DNA from: Armatimonadetes bacterium UBA5419
GTDB lineage: Bacteria > Armatimonadota > UBA10988
NCBI GenBank assembly: GCA_002409445.1
Contig: DHNJ01000133.1
Coordinates: 11,877 to 17,857, forward strand
Direction: 5' to 3'
DNA: 5,981 nucleotides
Part shown: piece after piece, positions 1 to 5,921 of the stretch
How positions within the stretch are numbered: the stretch's first letter is position 1
Layout: every line of letters starts with the position of its first letter
The notes under the pieces: model-generated
Seen by the model: only the letters and a program-made list of their open reading frames with translations
Database searches by the model: none
Told to the model about the DNA's origin: nothing
Made by a program: the position numbers and the translations under genes

Positions 1-145
1 CCGCCTCGTCCAGCGCCCCCGCCTCGCGCAGCGCCGAAACCTCCGCGAGAACCCCCGGCCACGCCGCCGCCCCCTGCCCCCGACTCGGCCCAGCACCCAG
101 GAGCACCGCCCCCAGCACCAACCCAACCCAGCATCGCGCCAGCAT
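1..145 (-). CDS. 5' end of an exported protein of unknown function (partial, runs off the window)
   Basis: Reading the - strand from the ATG at 145-143 gives 48 open codons to the window edge with no stop. The N-terminus looks like a Sec signal peptide: a short n-region (MLARCW), a hydrophobic core at about residues 7-19 (VGLVLGAVLLGAG), and a small-residue c-region (PSRGQGAAA) where cleavage is plausible at about residues 23-28. The mature part begins WPGVLAEVSALREAGALDEA, whose Ala/Leu/Glu pattern resembles the first helices of a tetratricopeptide repeat, but that rests on very few residues. A GGAGG lies 8 nt upstream of the ATG on this strand, which supports the start. The gene diverges from the URO-D gene, with 368 nt between the two starts. 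The export prediction is fairly sure; the function is unknown. Confidence 0.62.
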   Translation of the reverse strand, partial: MLARCWVGLVLGAVLLGAGPSRGQGAAAWPGVLAEVSALREAGALDEA

Positions 146-153
146 GACCTCGC

Positions 154-158
154 CCTCC
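154..158 (-). promoter_or_regulatory. Shine-Dalgarno site of the divergent exported-protein gene
   Basis: The - strand reads GGAGG from 158 down to 154, then an 8-nt spacer, then ATG at 145-143. A second purine stretch (GAGG) lies closer to the ATG. This supports treating the short reading frame at the left edge as a real gene. Confidence 0.6.
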
Positions 159-329
159 GTTCACCACGGGGTCCGAACCCTAGCTGTGAAGCCATTTCCC
201 GTGGCCTTGGTTACCTCTTAGTGCGGACCGTAGCACATCCGTCCAACTAATGCAAGTCGTTCGTCAAGCGCGCGAGATCCCCGCCCGCCGGCCGCGGACT
301 CGGAGTGCACGGGGCTAGTACGGTCCGAA

Positions 330-445
330 CCCAACCGAGCCGCGCACGCAGTAAGCGGGCCGTAGCGGCGGGGCAGGGATGGTCGGGGGTGGCCAGATGG
401 GTTGGCTGGCCCTGGTCCGCTTACTTCGTGCGCGGCTCGGTTGGG
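330..445. repeat. Long near-perfect inverted repeat in the leader of the URO-D gene
   Basis: The arms at 330-358 and 417-445 are 29 nt each and reverse-complementary at 28 of 29 positions; the one mismatch pairs G at 349's neighbourhood with T at 426. The spacer is 58 nt. In RNA the stem could extend inward by four more pairs, two of them G-U. Inside the spacer is a smaller perfect inverted repeat, GGCCAG (391-396) and CTGGCC (406-411), with a 9-nt loop. No U-rich tract follows the right arm, so this is not a standard intrinsic terminator, and no target-site duplication flanks it. It could be a small mobile or REP-like element, an mRNA-stability or RNase III-type hairpin, or a regulatory leader. 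Confidence 0.75.
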
Positions 446-499
446 GCTTTGGTGGGGCTCTGGACACGCAGGGGGTGGCGGGGCACAATGCGCGGGTGA

Positions 500-507
500 G
501 GGAGGAG
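500..507 (+). promoter_or_regulatory. Shine-Dalgarno site that fixes the URO-D start
   Basis: GGGAGGAG at 500-507 sits upstream of the ATG at 514, with 8 nt between the GGAGG core and the start codon. An in-frame GTG at 496 and an ATG at 379 would give longer proteins, but the GTG precedes this site and the extension from 379 is Gly/Trp/Arg-rich and crosses the inverted repeat. The site therefore favours 514. Confidence 0.7.
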
Positions 508-513
508 CGCGCC

Positions 514-1569
514 ATGACCTCGCGCGAGCGCGTCAATGCCGCGGTGCGCCGGCGGCCGGTTGACCGGGTGCCCAAGGAGATGAGCTTCACGCCCGCCGTC
601 TGGGAGGTGGTGCGCGCGCGGCTTGGGCCCGACGTCAGCCCACACGAGTACTTCGGCTGGGACACGCGCGAGATCGGCTTTCGCGGCCCGGCGGCGCCTG
701 GCGAGTTCGCCGCCTACTACCCCGGGCGGACGGACGTCCAGATCAACCCCGACTACGGCACGGGCGAGGTGCCCGGCACGTTCCACCACTTTGCGGCGAA
801 GGTCTTCCCGCTGGCACGCGCGACGACCCTCGCCGAGCTGGAGGCCTACCCCTGGCCCGACTTCACCCCACCGGAGCGCTGGCAACACCTCGCCGCGCAG
901 ACCGCCGAGTTGCAGGCTCAGGGCTACCACGTCAGCGCCTTCGCCGGCCACATCTGGGAGACCGGCTGGCAGATCCTGGGCTACGAGCGGACCCTGGCCG
1001 ACCTTGTCCTGAACCCCGAGATCCCCGCCTTCGTCCTCAACCGCATCTGCGAGGACAACTGTTTCAAGGCCGCGCGGATGGCCGAGGCGGGCATCGACAT
1101 GTTGCGGCTGGGCGACGACGTGGGGATGCAGGACCGGCTGGTGATGCGGCCCGAGACCTGGCGCGCGGCGCTCAAGCCGTTGCTGGCGCGGGTCATCGCC
1201 GCGGCCCGCGCGGTCAACCCCGAGCTGCCCGTCTGGTACCACTCCGACGGCGACATCCGGCCCATCATCGAAGACCTGATCGAGGTCGGCGTGACCGTGC
1301 TCAACCCCGTCCAGCCCGAGTCGATGGACCTGGCCGAGATCGCCGCGCGGTACGGCGACCGGCTCTGCTTCTGGGGCTGCATCGGCACCCAGCAGGTCAT
1401 GCCCTGGGGCAAACCGGCCGACGTCCGCGCCGCCGTGCACCGGGCGATCGAGCTGATGGCGCCGGGCCTCGTCCTCGCGCCGACGCACGTGCTCGAACCG
1501 GAGGTGCCGTGGGAGAACATCGTCGCGTTCCACGAGGCGATCGATGAGTTTGGCGTCTTCGAGCGCTGA
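514..1569 (+). CDS. URO-D superfamily protein (uroporphyrinogen decarboxylase / methyltransferase fold)
   Basis: This 351-residue protein has the length and motif order of the URO-D/MtaA-type TIM-barrel superfamily. The start MTSRERVNAAVRRRPVDRVP is typical of its N-terminus. Later come LRLGDDVGMQDRLVMRPETW (about 197-216), PVWYHSDGDIRPIIEDLIEV at about 239-258, LNPVQPESMD (263-272) and CFWGCIGTQQVMPWGKPADV (about 285-304). True heme-pathway HemE carries an N-terminal Met-Arg-Gln-Ala-Gly-Arg-Tyr motif, absent here. Corrinoid-linked methyltransferases such as MtaA and MtbA use a His-x-Cys zinc motif. Here the matching place appears to read His243-Ser-Asp245, so a thiol-methyltransferase role is doubtful. 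The substrate is unknown. The ATG at 514 was chosen from its ribosome-binding site and the family start. The 3' end overlaps the DUF4912 gene by 26 nt, which suggests co-translation. Family call secure, reaction not. Confidence 0.9.
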   Translation: MTSRERVNAAVRRRPVDRVPKEMSFTPAVWEVVRARLGPDVSPHEYFGWDTREIGFRGPAAPGEFAAYYPGRTDVQINPDYGTGEVPGTFHHFAAKVFPLARATTLAELEAYPWPDFTPPERWQHLAAQTAELQAQGYHVSAFAGHIWETGWQILGYERTLADLVLNPEIPAFVLNRICEDNCFKAARMAEAGIDMLRLGDDVGMQDRLVMRPETWRAALKPLLARVIAAARAVNPELPVWYHSDGDIRPIIEDLIEVGVTVLNPVQPESMDLAEIAARYGDRLCFWGCIGTQQVMPWGKPADVRAAVHRAIELMAPGLVLAPTHVLEPEVPWENIVAFHEAIDEFGVFER

Positions 1570-2278
1570 GCCGCCGCCCGCGCCCGCGCCGCCGCCGGTG
1601 AGCGAGACGCCGTTCGCCTTTCCGCCCAGCTACGGGGTGGACCGCGCGGTGCTGCTGGTGCGCGACCCGCACTGGCTCTACGCCTACTGGGACACTTCGG
1701 CGCAGACTTGGGCCATGGTCCAGGAGTCGGGCCTGGCCGACCCCACCCGCGGCTGGCGGCGGATCCTGCGTCTGCATGATGTGAGTCAGACGACGCCCGA
1801 CCAACTGGGGGCGCACACGCATCTTTTCGACATCGACCTTGACGAGGCGGCGCGCGACTTCTACTTCCAGGCGCCCGCAGCCGATCGCTACTACTTGGTC
1901 GAGTACGGCTACCTGTCGCCCAACGGTGAGTTTGTGCGCTTGGCGGTCTCGAATGTGACCGACGTGCCGCGCAACGCACCCTCCGACCAGCTCGACGAGA
2001 GCTGGGGCCAGCTCTACGACGAGGCGCTGCGGCTCTCGCTGGCGGGGGCTGGGGCGGCGCGCGGGGTGCCCGGCCAGCCCGGATCGGCGACCCTGCCGGG
2101 TGCCTCCGAGATCATGGCCGGTGAGCAGGAAGTGCCGGGGAGCGCCGACTTGGTGCGGCACATGTCCTCGGGTACAGCGTCGAGCCATCTGGCGCAGACG
2201 CTGCACGACGCATTGGGCGACCGGCGCTCGTCCGGGCCGTTCTCGGCCGATAGCCCACGCCACCGCCCAGCGAGCTAA
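1544..2278 (+). CDS. DUF4912 domain protein
   Basis: This 244-residue protein matches my memory of DUF4912: a Pro-rich head (residues 9-18), then PPSYGVDRAVLLVRDPHWLY (27-46) running into AYWD, and a beta-rich, aromatic body to about residue 165 with FYFQAP, YYLVEYGYL and NGEFVRLAVSN. The family has no established biochemical role. It commonly occurs near or fused to alpha-glucan enzymes, and the aromatic-rich beta pattern would suit a carbohydrate-binding module; that is inference. Residues 166-244 are low-complexity (Gly, Ala, Ser, Pro) and probably disordered. No signal peptide or membrane segment is visible, so it should be cytoplasmic. The ATG at 1544 has GAGG about 6 nt upstream and lies inside the end of the URO-D gene. 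A GTG at 1598 is a possible later start that would still keep the whole domain. The branching enzyme gene begins 87 nt downstream. Confidence 0.82.
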   Translation: MSLASSSAEPPPAPAPPPVSETPFAFPPSYGVDRAVLLVRDPHWLYAYWDTSAQTWAMVQESGLADPTRGWRRILRLHDVSQTTPDQLGAHTHLFDIDLDEAARDFYFQAPAADRYYLVEYGYLSPNGEFVRLAVSNVTDVPRNAPSDQLDESWGQLYDEALRLSLAGAGAARGVPGQPGSATLPGASEIMAGEQEVPGSADLVRHMSSGTASSHLAQTLHDALGDRRSSGPFSADSPRHRPAS

Positions 2279-2365
2279 GCTGACCGCCGGTACCCGTCTC
2301 GCTCGCGCGCTGGGAGGGTTTCGGCAGCGTCGGGCGAAGGTCTCGCGCGCGGTCAGGAGATTGTC

Positions 2366-3967
2366 GTGAGCGACGCCGTCGGTTCGCTGTGCCTCGTCTT
2401 ACATGCCCACCTTCCCTATGTGCGGCATCCCGAGTACGAGTACTTCCTCGAAGAAGATTGGCTCTACGAGGCCGCCTGTGAGACCTACATCCCCTTGCTG
2501 CGGGTGATGGACGGCCTGCAGGGCGACGGCGTGCCGTTCGCACTGACGATGTCGCTGACGCCGACCCTGCTGAGCATGATGGGCGACGGCCTGCTCCAGG
2601 AGCGCATGCGCCGGCACATTGTCGAGCGCATCGAGCTGAGCGAGCGCGAGATGGACCGCACGGCGGGCGACGACGACTTCCATCCGCTCGCCCAGATGTA
2701 CCTCGAGCACTTCCAGTCCTGTCTCGAAGTGCTCGACAGCTATCAGGGCAACCTGGTCAACGGTTTCCGGCGATTCATCGAGGCGGGTTCGCTGGAGGCG
2801 GTCACCTGCGGGGCGACCCACGGGTTCTTCCCGCTGCTGGCCCACCAGCCCGAGACCGTGCGCGCGCAGATCAACATCGCCGCCGACCACTACGAGTCGG
2901 TCATCGGCCGCCGGCCGGCGGGCATCTGGCTGCCGGAGTGCGGTTACTACCCGGGCCACGAGCAGTTCCTGGCCGAGGCGGGCATCAAGTTCTTCTTCAT
3001 CGAGGCCCACGGCATCCTCTTCGGCAACCCACGGCCGCGGTTCGGCACCTTCGCGCCGGTGCTCTGTCCCGACGCGCCGGTCGTCGCCTTCGGCCGCGAT
3101 GTCGAGAGCTCGAAGCAGGTTTGGTCGGCGAAGGAAGGCTATCCGGGCGACTTCGCCTACCGCGAGTTCTACCGCGACATCGGCTACGACCTCGAGTACG
3201 AGTACGTACGGCCATACCTCGGCCCGCTGGGCGACCGCAAGCACCTGGGGCTCAAGTATCACCGGATCACCGGGCCGTCGGAGGCGATTGACCTCGGGCG
3301 CAAGGAGCCGTATCGGCCGGACGTCGCGCGGCAGCGGGCGGCGGAGCACGCGGCCAACTTCCTCTACAACCGCGAGCAGCAGGCGCGCTACGCCGGGCAG
3401 GTGCTCGGCTGCCACCCGCTGGTGGTCTCGCCGTACGACGCGGAACTGTTCGGTCACTGGTGGTGGGAAGGGCCGATGTTCCTCGATTTCGTCTTCCGCC
3501 GCGCCCACTACGATCAGAAGGCCGTCGCGCTGACCACGCCGAGCCAGTACCTGAACACCAACCCAGTCCTCCAGCGGGTCCAGCCGGAGCTGAGCTCGTG
3601 GGGCTACCTGGGCTACGCCGAATTCTGGCTCAACGACACCAACGACTGGATCTACCGCCACCTGCACCAGGCGGGCGAGCGCATGACGCACCTGGCGCGC
3701 CGGTTCACGCAGCCGACGGACCTGGAGCGGAGGGCGCTGAACCAGTGCGCGCGCGAGCTGCTGCTGGCGCAGGCGAGCGACTGGGCGTTCATCATGCGCA
3801 CGGGGACGATGGTCGAGTACGCGAAGAAGCGCACCAGCGACCACCTGGCGCGCTTCGAGCGGCTGTTCTTCGGCCTGGAGCACGGCGGCATCGAGGTCAG
3901 CTTCCTCGAAGAGTGCGAGTGGCGCGACAACCTGTTCGCCAACATCGACTACACCTACTACCGCTAG
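2366..3967 (+). CDS. GH57 1,4-alpha-glucan branching enzyme (DUF1957 type)
   Basis: This 533-residue protein is a glycoside hydrolase family 57 branching enzyme. It makes alpha-1,6 branches in glycogen-like glucans by transferring alpha-1,4 chains, in the cytoplasm. Family landmarks appear in order: HAHLPYVRHPE (13-23, with His13 and His15), CGATHGFFPLL (148-158), WLPECGY (188-194) with Glu191 as the expected nucleophile, the SSKQVWSAKEGYPGDF loop (248-263), and SPYDAELFGHWWWEG (355-369) with Asp358 as the expected acid/base. The C-terminal helical DUF1957 region follows, including ASDWAFIMRTGTMVEYAKKR (470-489). Length fits the short bacterial form related to Thermus TTHA1902; it lacks the helix-hairpin-helix tail of the archaeal TK1436 type. 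The GTG start at 2366 has CAGGAGA 5 nt upstream, and the frame opens straight into the family N-terminus. The DUF4912 gene lies upstream. All catalytic motifs look intact. Confidence 0.95.
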   Translation: MSDAVGSLCLVLHAHLPYVRHPEYEYFLEEDWLYEAACETYIPLLRVMDGLQGDGVPFALTMSLTPTLLSMMGDGLLQERMRRHIVERIELSEREMDRTAGDDDFHPLAQMYLEHFQSCLEVLDSYQGNLVNGFRRFIEAGSLEAVTCGATHGFFPLLAHQPETVRAQINIAADHYESVIGRRPAGIWLPECGYYPGHEQFLAEAGIKFFFIEAHGILFGNPRPRFGTFAPVLCPDAPVVAFGRDVESSKQVWSAKEGYPGDFAYREFYRDIGYDLEYEYVRPYLGPLGDRKHLGLKYHRITGPSEAIDLGRKEPYRPDVARQRAAEHAANFLYNREQQARYAGQVLGCHPLVVSPYDAELFGHWWWEGPMFLDFVFRRAHYDQKAVALTTPSQYLNTNPVLQRVQPELSSWGYLGYAEFWLNDTNDWIYRHLHQAGERMTHLARRFTQPTDLERRALNQCARELLLAQASDWAFIMRTGTMVEYAKKRTSDHLARFERLFFGLEHGGIEVSFLEECEWRDNLFANIDYTYYR

Positions 3968-3977
3968 GCCGTGTGTC

Positions 3978-4006
3978 TTGTCAGCCGGGGCCGATCCTGG
4001 CATGAT
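3978..4006 (+). promoter_or_regulatory. Putative sigma70-type promoter for the 142-residue gene and trpB2
   Basis: TTGTCA at 3978-3983 matches the -35 consensus at 5 of 6 positions. After exactly 17 nt comes CATGAT at 4001-4006, which matches the -10 at 4 of 6. It is preceded by TG plus one base (3998-4000), an extended -10. Transcription would start near 4013, leaving a leader of about 17 nt before the GTG at 4030. It begins 11 nt after the branching enzyme stop, so the two genes downstream probably form a separate unit. This is a consensus match only. Confidence 0.5.
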
Positions 4007-4029
4007 GAGCGGCAGTTTGGGAGACAACG

Positions 4030-4458
4030 GTGAAAGAGCGCCTGGGTGGCTTGCTAGGCTGGCTTTGGAGGTGGCTTAGCGCCGTCTTGCGCTGGCTGTG
4101 GGGCGTGCTGGTCGCCATCGGCGGTTGGATTGCGAGGAGCTTCCGGCTGCTGGTCAACGGCCAAGCATTGCGCGCCCGGGAGCGCGAGCGGCGCGAGCGA
4201 CTCGAAGTCATGGGCACGATGGTCTACGCCCTCTTCCAGCGCAGCTTGGTGCGCAACCAGGACCTGCTGGTCGAGTGCGAGAAGATCCGCGAGATCGATC
4301 TCGAGATCGACGGCGTGCTAGACCACGCGGCCCAAATCCGTGCCAGCCGTCCGGCGCCCGCTCCCGCCCAGCCCCAGCCGCGGGTCGCCGATCAACCGTT
4401 GGAAGCCGAACTGACGACCTCGGCCGCGGGCGAACCCGCCGAGACCGTCTCCATCTAA
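4030..4458 (+). CDS. Unrecognised 142-residue protein with a Trp-rich hydrophobic N-terminus
   Basis: I do not recognise this family. Residues 4-42 are hydrophobic and hold six tryptophans (11, 13, 16, 22, 24, 33) with a few arginines, consistent with a membrane-anchoring or amphipathic interfacial helix. Residues 47-59 are very basic (RARERERRERLE). Residues 60-105 look helical and contain VECEKIREIDLEIDGVLDHA (81-100), possibly a coiled coil. Residues 106-122 are Pro/Ala-rich and the tail is acidic and probably disordered. The GTG start at 4030 has GGGAGA (4019-4024) 5 nt upstream. It lies just after a likely promoter and ends 21 nt before trpB2, so the two are probably co-transcribed. It is most simply a small membrane-associated protein. 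Tryptophan-dependent control of trpB2 through its Trp codons is a speculative alternative. Confidence 0.75.
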   Translation: MKERLGGLLGWLWRWLSAVLRWLWGVLVAIGGWIARSFRLLVNGQALRARERERRERLEVMGTMVYALFQRSLVRNQDLLVECEKIREIDLEIDGVLDHAAQIRASRPAPAPAQPQPRVADQPLEAELTTSAAGEPAETVSI

Positions 4459-4479
4459 CTCTTCGAGGTACATAGGTCC

Positions 4480-5835
4480 ATGAGTGAGCAACGTCGCTTC
4501 TTGCTGTCTGATAACCAGATCCCGACCACCTGGTTCAACGTCAAACCCCACCTGCCCAACGGCTGTCCGCCGCCGCTGCATCCCGGCACCAAGCAGCCGG
4601 TCGGTCCCGAGGACCTGGCGGCGCTGTTTCCCGCCGGGCTGATCGAACAGGAGACCACGCTCGCGCCGGAGGTCGACATCCCCGGTGAGATCATCGACAA
4701 GTACCGCCTGTGGCGGCCGACGCCGCTGGTCCGCGCGGTCGGGCTCGAGCGCGCGCTCGACACTCCGGCGCGCATCTACTATAAGTACGAGGGCGTCAGC
4801 CCGGTCGGCTCGCACAAGACCAATTCGTCCATCCCGCAGGTCTACTACAACATGCTGGAGGGCCGCCGCCGGGTGACCACCGAGACCGGCGCTGGCCAGT
4901 GGGGCGCGGCCTTGGCGTTGGCCGCCGAGCAGTACGGCCTGGCCTGCGACATCTGGATGGTCAAGGTCAGCTACCACCAGAAGCCCGGGCGGCGCACGCT
5001 GATGCGCGCGTTCGGCGCGACGGTGCGGCCGAGCCCGAGCCCCGAGACCGAGGCCGGCCGGCGCATCCTTGCCGAGCACCCGGACAGCCCCGGCAGCCTG
5101 GGCATCGCAATCTCCGAGGCGGTTGAGGTCGCCGCGCAGGACCCGACGGCCAGCTACGCGCTCGGCTCGGTGCTCGACCACGTGATCCTGCACCAGACGA
5201 TCGTCGGGCAGGAAGTGCGCCTGCAGCTGGAGATGGCCGGCGAGGAGCCGGACGTCATGCTGGCTTGCGCCGGTGGCGGGAGCAACTTCGGCGGCTTCGC
5301 GCTGCCGTTCGTGCCCGACCGCGTCAAGCGGCCCGGCCTGCGTCTGGTCGCGGTTGAGCCGGCGGCCTGCCCGTCGCTGACCCGCGGCGTGTACGCCTAC
5401 GACTTCGGCGACATGATCGGCCTAACGCCGCTGCTCAAGATGCACACGCTGGGCAGCCAGTTCGTGCCGCCGCCCGTCCACGCGGGTGGTCTGCGCTTCC
5501 ACGCCATGTCGCCGCTGGTCTCGGCCGCCTACGACCAGGGCCTGATCGAGGCGACCTCGGTCAAGCAGCGCGAGGTCTTCGAGGCCGCGCTGGCCTTCAC
5601 CCGCACCGAAGGCATCCTGCCCGCGCCCGAAAGCTCGCACGCGATCTGCGCGGCGATGAAGGAGGCCGTGCGCTGCCGCGAGGAAGGCAAGAGCGAGTGC
5701 ATCGTGGTCAACGTCTCCGGCCACGGCTTCCTCGACACCAGCTCGTACGACTCCTACCTCGACGGCACGCTCGAAGACTACGAGTACCCCGCCGAGGAGA
5801 TCGCCGCGGCCATGGCCTCGCTGCCGCAGGTCTAG
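4480..5835 (+). CDS. trpB2: Tryptophan synthase beta chain, TrpB2 type
   Basis: This PLP enzyme joins indole and L-serine to give L-tryptophan. At 451 residues it is longer than the roughly 400 of TrpB1 and has the TrpB2 N-terminal extension (PTTWFNVKPHLPNGCPPPLH, 15-34). The PLP lysine is Lys113 in EGVSPVGSHKTNSS (104-117); TrpB1 normally reads LNHTGAHKIN there. The catalytic glutamate is Glu135 in TTETGAGQWG, the PLP-phosphate loop is GGGSN (265-269), PAPESSHA lies at 381-388, and SGHG at 413-416. All active-site motifs are intact. TrpB2 enzymes generally do not pair stably with TrpA in the TrpB1 manner and are thought to work on free indole, for salvage or back-up synthesis; no trpA is visible here. 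The ATG at 4480 is preceded by GAGGT (4465-4469) at a 10-nt spacing. A strong hairpin follows 19 nt after the stop. Confidence 0.95.
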   Translation: MSEQRRFLLSDNQIPTTWFNVKPHLPNGCPPPLHPGTKQPVGPEDLAALFPAGLIEQETTLAPEVDIPGEIIDKYRLWRPTPLVRAVGLERALDTPARIYYKYEGVSPVGSHKTNSSIPQVYYNMLEGRRRVTTETGAGQWGAALALAAEQYGLACDIWMVKVSYHQKPGRRTLMRAFGATVRPSPSPETEAGRRILAEHPDSPGSLGIAISEAVEVAAQDPTASYALGSVLDHVILHQTIVGQEVRLQLEMAGEEPDVMLACAGGGSNFGGFALPFVPDRVKRPGLRLVAVEPAACPSLTRGVYAYDFGDMIGLTPLLKMHTLGSQFVPPPVHAGGLRFHAMSPLVSAAYDQGLIEATSVKQREVFEAALAFTRTEGILPAPESSHAICAAMKEAVRCREEGKSECIVVNVSGHGFLDTSSYDSYLDGTLEDYEYPAEEIAAAMASLPQV

Positions 5836-5854
5836 CCCCGGCCCCCGACCTCCT

Positions 5855-5889
5855 CCACGCCCCCGCCGGTTCCGCTGGCGGGGGCGTGG
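5855..5889 (+). terminator. GC-rich hairpin ending the trpB2 transcript
   Basis: CCACGCCCCCGCC (5855-5867) and GGCGGGGGCGTGG (5877-5889) are perfect reverse complements, a 13-bp stem. Two more inner pairs (G-U and G-C) leave a 5-nt loop, TTCCG. The stem begins 19 nt after the trpB2 stop. The following bases, TCTTGGG, give only a poor U tract, so this is either a weak or non-canonical intrinsic terminator, as is common in GC-rich genomes, or a 3'-end stabilising hairpin. Confidence 0.7.
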
Positions 5890-5893
5890 TCTT

Positions 5894-5915
5894 GGGTGGG
5901 GCCGGCGGCCCGCCC
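5894..5915. repeat. Second GC-rich hairpin after trpB2
   Basis: GGGTGGG (5894-5900) can pair with CCCGCCC (5909-5915), with one wobble pair and an 8-nt loop. It may be a by-product of extreme G+C, or part of a tandem termination region with the hairpin just upstream. Confidence 0.3.
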
Positions 5916-5921
5916 GGGACC

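Larger units (their letters stand above)
146..513. other. Divergent intergenic region with leader structure
   Basis: These 368 nt separate the starts of two divergent genes. I see no convincing coding sequence: the frames that are open here are short, Arg/Trp/Gly-rich and lack a ribosome-binding site. The stretch at about 181-260 is visibly richer in A+T than its surroundings and is the best place for divergent promoters. I could not pick out a strong -35/-10 pair on either strand; TTGGTT at 207-212 followed 18 nt later by TAGCAC is only a weak candidate. The 11-mer GGTCCGAACCC occurs at 170-180 and again at 322-332. A long inverted repeat occupies 330-445. If transcription of the URO-D gene starts near 240, its mRNA would carry a leader of about 270 nt. 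Confidence 0.5.

Noticed and set aside
168..182. tRNA T-arm-like sequence (GGGGTCCGAACCC)
   Set aside because: It resembles a T-loop, but there is no surrounding cloverleaf, anticodon arm or acceptor stem.
379..513. N-terminal extension of the URO-D protein from the ATG at 379
   Set aside because: The extra 45 residues are Gly/Trp/Arg-rich, run across the inverted repeat, and are unlike the family. The ATG at 514 has a good ribosome-binding site and a family-typical start.
421..1533. A 370-codon open frame on the - strand opposite the URO-D gene
   Set aside because: Same cause: antisense shadow of a GC-rich gene, with an Arg/His/Gly/Asp-heavy translation that resembles no family I know.
2100..2369. 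Open frame bridging the DUF4912 gene and the branching enzyme, with its stop overlapping the GTG start
   Set aside because: The TGA/GTG overlap looks like coupling, but the translation is Arg-rich and low in information, and the DUF4912 frame shows no sign of a frameshift into it.
2399..4027. A 542-codon open frame on the - strand opposite the branching enzyme
   Set aside because: The + strand gene carries all GH57 motifs. The opposite frame is a product of G/C-biased third codon positions, is rich in Val/Ala/Arg, and shows no recognisable domain.
4291..4308. Two overlapping 12-nt perfect palindromes (GAGATCGATCTC and GATCTCGAGATC)
   Set aside because: They are explained by the codons for Glu-Ile-Asp-Leu-Glu-Ile-Asp inside the 142-residue protein. 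An operator inside the gene is unlikely.
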